From NCBI GenBank assembly GCA_052384575.1, contig JBQSUQ010000016.1: a stretch of 64,000 nt of DNA; one strand, given 5' to 3'. Under the pieces are notes generated by a model. The model was not told the origin of the DNA. It was given only the letters and a program-made list of their open reading frames with translations, and did no database searches. This stretch comes from JBQSUQ01 sp052384575 (GTDB taxonomy: Bacteria; Pseudomonadota; Gammaproteobacteria; Enterobacterales; Pasteurellaceae). How positions within the stretch are numbered: the first letter of the stretch is position 1; each line of letters opens with the position of its first letter. This document shows positions 60,665-64,000 of this stretch, piece by piece. The position numbers were made by a program, and so were the translations under genes.

Positions 60665-61941
60665 CATTTCAATTCCAAGAGCAAGCGCGTTATTTTGCCA
60701 AGAAAATAAACCTGCCAACAGAAAGCTACCTCGATATTCAAGGCGAAGAGCATGATTATTTTTTCGTGGTCGCAGGTGCAAATCGTAATGAAATCGTGGA
60801 CGCTTTTAGGCAGGCTGTTGATAACGCCATAGAACAAGGCGCCACTTTGTCACAATTTCGCAAAGACTTTGACGAGATTGTGGACAACACAGGTTGGCAA
60901 TACAAAGGCGGACGTAATTGGCGCACACGTATTATTTACGACACCAATGTTTATGGGGCATACAACCGCGGTCGCCTCAAACAGCATTTAGAACTAGCTG
61001 ATGTGCTACCTTATTGGGAATATCAACACAATGACAATGCCCATCCTCGCCAAGCACACGTTGATTTAGATGGCACCATTCGTCCTGCGAGCGATCCATT
61101 TTGGAAATATTACTACCCAATCAAAGCTTATGGCTGCCATTGCACCGTCATTGCCCATGATGAAGCAGATTTAAAAAACATGGGCAAAACTGTCAGTCCT
61201 CCAGTGGAAATTGAATATCAAGAAAAATGGGTAGGCGTACGTGCTGGCAATCCACGTATAGTGAATTTGCCGAAAGGTTATGATGTGGGGTTTGTACCCC
61301 ATGATTTTGACAGACTCACTGCTGGGCGAAATGCGGAAATTGACAAGGTACTCTTTCAAAAACTCGCTAATTCTACACCGCAGTTCGCCAGTCTATTGAT
61401 TAAAGATGTGATGATAAAATATCCTGCAACTGTGGCGATGTTAAACCAATCAATGTCGGCAATGGTGCAGCGCGTCAGCTTTGAAAAAGTTGCACGTGGC
61501 GAGATGAAATACGTCGGCGTACTACCTGAAAAAGTCATCGAAAAATTAACTGCACTTGATAAATCGCCGCAAAGTGCGGTTATTGCAGTACGAGATAAAG
61601 ATGTATTGCATGGATTGCGAGAGCTTAAACAAAACGAAAGCATTGCGTTACCATTAGAATTTTGGCAACAGTTGCCTGAGAAATTGCGTCAGCCAAAAGC
61701 GATTTTATTACAACCGAAAGAGGGTTTTGAAAATCCAGCAAAAAACCTTGATACCTTACTCTTTGTTTATGAAACCGACAAAGGAAAAGTGGCAATCAAA
61801 ATGGACTATGAAGTCAGATTGAAAGACAAACTAAGCGGTAAAAAGCAAATGGCTAAAATTAATATGGTGACGACTGGGAGTATATTTAAGGATAAAACCG
61901 CATTATACGACTTTGAGTTATTATGGGGGAATTTAGATTAA
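60661..61941 (+). CDS. Mu F-like head morphogenesis protein with extra C-terminal domain
   Basis: Phage minor head protein of 426 residues. The MuF domain occupies about 40-170: YDTNVYGAYNRGRLKQHLE, then YQHNDNAHPRQAHVDLDGTIRPASDPFWKYYYPIKAYGCHC (conserved His, Arg and the Cys-x-Cys turn at 159-161). A linker rich in basic residues follows. The C-terminal 140 residues form a separate domain (VIAVRDKDVLHGLREL; LPEKLRQPKAILLQP; LLFVYETDKGKVAIKMDY; INMVTTGSIF), which recalls the PBECR-type nuclease folds attached to MuF proteins. The gene is intact but sits in a deleted prophage. A structured RNA begins at its stop codon. Confidence 0.85.
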   Translation: MTFQFQEQARYFAKKINLPTESYLDIQGEEHDYFFVVAGANRNEIVDAFRQAVDNAIEQGATLSQFRKDFDEIVDNTGWQYKGGRNWRTRIIYDTNVYGAYNRGRLKQHLELADVLPYWEYQHNDNAHPRQAHVDLDGTIRPASDPFWKYYYPIKAYGCHCTVIAHDEADLKNMGKTVSPPVEIEYQEKWVGVRAGNPRIVNLPKGYDVGFVPHDFDRLTAGRNAEIDKVLFQKLANSTPQFASLLIKDVMIKYPATVAMLNQSMSAMVQRVSFEKVARGEMKYVGVLPEKVIEKLTALDKSPQSAVIAVRDKDVLHGLRELKQNESIALPLEFWQQLPEKLRQPKAILLQPKEGFENPAKNLDTLLFVYETDKGKVAIKMDYEVRLKDKLSGKKQMAKINMVTTGSIFKDKTALYDFELLWGNLD

Positions 61942-62019
61942 CTCACAGGTTTGCCTGATTCGAACAGGATAATACCCCTTTTACAGCGTAACCTTTCCAG
62001 TAGGAAACCCCCTGTGAGT
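61941..62019 (+). ncRNA. Candidate structured RNA between MuF and gpG
   Basis: A 9-base outer stem, ACTCACAGG (61941-61949) with CCTGTGAGT (62011-62019), encloses CCTG-ATTCGAA-CAGG (61954-61968) and TTTCC-AGTA-GGAAA (61994-62007). This cloverleaf-like shape is reminiscent of the phage C4 antisense RNA, but I cannot confirm that. The first base overlaps the end of the MuF stop codon. No T run follows, so it is not a terminator. Confidence 0.5.
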
Positions 62020-62114
62020 AAGTTAAATATACGCCCAAACGATTTTTTAATCAACAATAAGCGTTTGTTTATACATAATTAAGTCATTAATTCAAGCTAC
62101 GGAGATCATCAACT

Positions 62115-62579
62115 ATGATCAAAATTACACTCAAAGACAGCCAAGCCCAAGCTCAGCTTGAGCGTATAGCATTGCAACTCAAACACCCTCGAAAGCTCTA
62201 CGGTGTGCTCGGTGAAACCTTAAAGAAAATCCACACTGAACGCTTTAAGTTAGAAGTTGATCCTGATGGCAAAAAATGGCAGCCACTTGCGCCGAAAACA
62301 TTGGTTGCCAAAGCAAAACGCGGTAAAAGCCGTAAGATTTTGCGCCAAGATGGTAATCTTGCTGATCGGCTGGCTTATAATTTTGATGATCGCGGTGTAG
62401 AGTTTGGTTCGGAAATGCCATACGCACGACTGCACCAATTTGGTGGTAAAGCAGGACAAGGACATAAAGTAACTATTCCTGCACGTCCTTGGCTTGGCAT
62501 TAATCAACAAGATGGCGAGAAATTATTACAAAAAGCCACCGAACTTTTGCAACGACAAATTAATCAACTTGTGCGCTAA
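62115..62579 (+). CDS. Phage virion morphogenesis protein (Mu gpG-like)
   Basis: Phage assembly protein of 154 residues, close to the 156 of Mu gpG, involved in tail completion or head-tail joining. The family pattern is clear: LYGVLGETLKKIHTERF near 30-46, DPDGKKWQPLAPKTL, ILRQDGNLADRLAYNF, and PYARLHQFGGKAGQGHKVTIPARPWLGIN near the end. ACGGAGATC precedes the ATG. It lies 173 bases after MuF, whereas these genes are usually closer, because the structured RNA is inserted. It is intact although its neighbours on the right are deleted. Confidence 0.88.
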   Translation: MIKITLKDSQAQAQLERIALQLKHPRKLYGVLGETLKKIHTERFKLEVDPDGKKWQPLAPKTLVAKAKRGKSRKILRQDGNLADRLAYNFDDRGVEFGSEMPYARLHQFGGKAGQGHKVTIPARPWLGINQQDGEKLLQKATELLQRQINQLVR

Positions 62580-62826
62580 TGAATAATTATTAAAATAACG
62601 CCACAATCGCTCTCAGTGGAGTTATGTTGTAATTTATCATCTAAAAAAATTTAAACGCCATTTAATCCATTTTAACGCCATTTTAACGCTATCCCACTTT
62701 CCACTTTAACTGGAATTTTAAAAAGCAGTAAAGAAACAGACTAATCTTTAAAGTGCTTTAAAATTATTCTCATCATTTTTTCGCTACGCTAAACTTTATT
62801 AAAGCGAATTGCTTATAGGAGTAAGC

Positions 62827-63261
62827 GTGGAACTGATCGAAATTTTCCGAGCAGGCGAATTCACCTCTGATACAGCAGATATTTTCGGTATCTTCGATAC
62901 AGGTAACCGTTCATCTAATTACCCAACGGTCACTCATATTAGCAATTTTGAGGTGGCATCACGCACAGGTGATATTATCGACGAAAGTATTCGTCAAGCC
63001 GAATTGCAATACATTGATAAACCGATTGATGATGCCTTAATTGATAGTTTTATCGAAACCTTGGATACCTTCCTGCGTTCGCAAAAATCGTTGGTGGGTT
63101 ATAGTGTCGGACTTGACCATGAATATGATCTCGTCAATGCCTTTAGTGAGGGACAAATCCCATTGGTTTATGACTACACTCCAAAAATCCCTGGGGAGCG
63201 CATTACCAATAAATCGGTGATGACCCGTAAATATCTGGTCAATTTGGTATCACAAAAATAG
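62827..63261 (+). pseudogene. P2-like phage tail sheath protein, C-terminal fragment
   Basis: 144 residues reading from GTG at 62827, with AGGAG five bases upstream. RTGDIIDESIRQAELQYIDKPI, FIETLDTFLRSQKSLVGYSVGLDHEYD, and the ending LVYDYTPKIPGERITNKSVM match the C-terminal third of P2 FI-type sheath proteins, which are normally about 390 residues. The N-terminal two thirds are missing, so the protein cannot form a normal sheath by itself. The preserved ribosome-binding site suggests it may still be translated. Confidence 0.75.
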
Positions 63262-63270
63262 GAGTGATAA

Positions 63271-63789
63271 ATGAGTACTACAATTAATCAAATCGTCAAC
63301 GCCAATGTTTATATGGATGGCAACTCCTTATTGGGTAAAGCCAAAGAGTTCAAGTTGCCAGACATTGAATTCGAACAAATTGAACATAAAGGTTTGGGGC
63401 TTATTGGTACAATTAAATTGCCAGCTGGCATGAACGCCTTAGAAGGTGAGGTTACTTGGGATAGCTTTTATCCTGAAGTGCGCGCACGTGCTTATAATCC
63501 GTTTAAAAACGTGCAATTAATGGTGCGGTCCAACTTGCAGGTCTTCAGTTCGCGCGGCTTAGAGGCTGAAGTGCCAATGGTTACGGTGATGAATGTGAGT
63601 TTTAATAAAACCACAGGTGGTAGCCTAAAAAATAAAGAGGCAACCGAACATCAAGACAGTTTCCAAATCCATTCTATTAAGCAAATGGTGGATGGTAAAG
63701 AAATCTTGTTCTATGATGCGTTTGCTAATATCCTGCGCGTTAATGGCGAAGATGTATTGCGCAAATACCGCACCAATATTGGTCAGTAA
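63271..63789 (+). CDS. P2-like major tail tube protein (FII family)
   Basis: Tail tube protein of 172 residues, the same length as P2 FII. The pattern INQIVNANVYMDGNSLLGKAKEFKLPDIEF, then KHKGLGLIGTIKLPAGMNALEGEVTW-type sequence (about 48-72), and QDSFQIHSIKQMVDGKEILFYDAFANILRVNGEDVL is diagnostic. It follows the sheath fragment by nine bases with AGGAG, the gene order of P2-type contractile tails. It appears intact. Confidence 0.9.
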   Translation: MSTTINQIVNANVYMDGNSLLGKAKEFKLPDIEFEQIEHKGLGLIGTIKLPAGMNALEGEVTWDSFYPEVRARAYNPFKNVQLMVRSNLQVFSSRGLEAEVPMVTVMNVSFNKTTGGSLKNKEATEHQDSFQIHSIKQMVDGKEILFYDAFANILRVNGEDVLRKYRTNIGQ

Positions 63790-63831
63790 ATCTTTAAACT
63801 GGTTTAAAATCAATTTAACCGCAATTTAATT

Positions 63832-63873
63832 AAACTCCTTAGTGAAATCTAACAACCACTAAGGAGTTTTTTT
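63832..63873 (+). terminator. Terminator-like hairpin containing the next gene's ribosome-binding site
   Basis: AAACTCCTTAGTG (63832-63844) pairs with CACTAAGGAGTTT (63857-63869), then T7 runs up to the ATG at 63874. The right arm includes AAGGAG, the ribosome-binding site of the following tail gene. The stem could therefore terminate transcription and block translation initiation. Confidence 0.75.
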
Positions 63874-64000
63874 ATGTCTGAACTAACCAAAGAAATTAAT
63901 CTCTATCGCAAAATTAAATTGCTTTTCCCTATTCGTGACGGCGAAGGCAAAGAAATTACTGAGTTGAATGTACGCCGAGCTAAAGTGCGCGACATCAAGC
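63874..64000 (+). CDS. Phage tail assembly protein, N-terminal part (cut by window edge)
   Basis: The 42 visible residues start MSELTKEINLYRKIKLLFPI and continue RDGEGKEITELNVRRAKVRD, matching the N-terminus of P2 gpE / Mu gp41-type tail assembly chaperones. They are encoded right after the tube gene in contractile-tail phages, often with a programmed frameshift to a second product that would lie outside this window. The ribosome-binding site AAGGAG is buried in the hairpin described above. Confidence 0.75.
   Translation, partial: MSELTKEINLYRKIKLLFPIRDGEGKEITELNVRRAKVRDIK

Noticed and set aside
61941..62019. tRNA gene on the minus strand
   Set aside because: A T-arm-like hairpin with a TTCGAAT loop exists, but four extra bases separate it from the closing stem and there is no acceptable anticodon arm or D-arm.
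1..64000. CRISPR array or rRNA/tRNA cluster
   Set aside because: No regularly spaced repeats and no rRNA or complete tRNA sequence were seen in the window.

Overview
The window is Pasteurellaceae chromosome, almost certainly genus Haemophilus. Most of it is AT-rich, and the hin-type DNA uptake sequence AAGTGCGGT (or ACCGCACTT) recurs dozens of times, often as inverted pairs that serve as terminators between genes. From memory, many blocks match H. influenzae Rd gene clusters (potABCD-pepT, secDF-yajC-tgt-queA, fdhE to fdhD, hemH-ydiJ), but they are joined in a different order. Some proteins, such as the YdiI thioesterase, look clearly diverged from Rd. H. parainfluenzae or another relative is therefore more likely than H. 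influenzae sensu stricto; this is inference from recall, not a search.

Region by region: 1-2.8 kb carries the start of topB and the yci genes on the minus strand. At 2.9-3.7 kb lies ompW behind a perfect FNR box and a near-perfect CRP site. At 3.8-9.2 kb are argA, with an ARG box, and the spermidine/putrescine importer potABCD. At 9.5-19.4 kb are pepT, the LetAB lipid-transport pair, yfcH-argR, mdh, ydfG and cyuA. At 19.5-26 kb are prlC, hemH, a YdiI-like thioesterase and the large flavoprotein ydiJ. At 26.5-28.6 kb is an autotransporter whose passenger consists of HAF-like repeats. At 28.7-35.4 kb is formate dehydrogenase-N with its maturation factors; fdnG reads through an in-frame UGA (selenocysteine) followed by a recognisable SECIS hairpin. 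At 35.5-42.9 kb are uvrD, rarD, a TPP riboswitch with thiB-thiP (no thiQ follows) and a DASS anion transporter. At 43-51 kb are secF-secD-yajC, two small genes, tgt-queA, holC, a DIP1984-type gene and tpx.

From about 51 kb the content becomes accessory: an ADP-ribosylglycohydrolase, a double palindrome, an unusually GC-rich valS, an unknown lipoprotein, an IS3-family remnant, and an ESPR-type autotransporter followed by an OmpA-domain lipoprotein. The last 3.7 kb is a rearranged prophage. It has Mu-like head genes (a portal C-terminus, a MuF protein with an extra C-terminal domain, gpG) joined to P2-like tail genes (a sheath C-terminus, a tube, a tail-assembly gene cut by the window edge). 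The genes normally found between head and tail are missing.

The best candidates for something new are the MuF C-terminal domain with the cloverleaf-like RNA directly after it, the autotransporter/OmpA-lipoprotein locus, the HAF-repeat autotransporter, and the GC-rich ADP-ribosylglycohydrolase segment.
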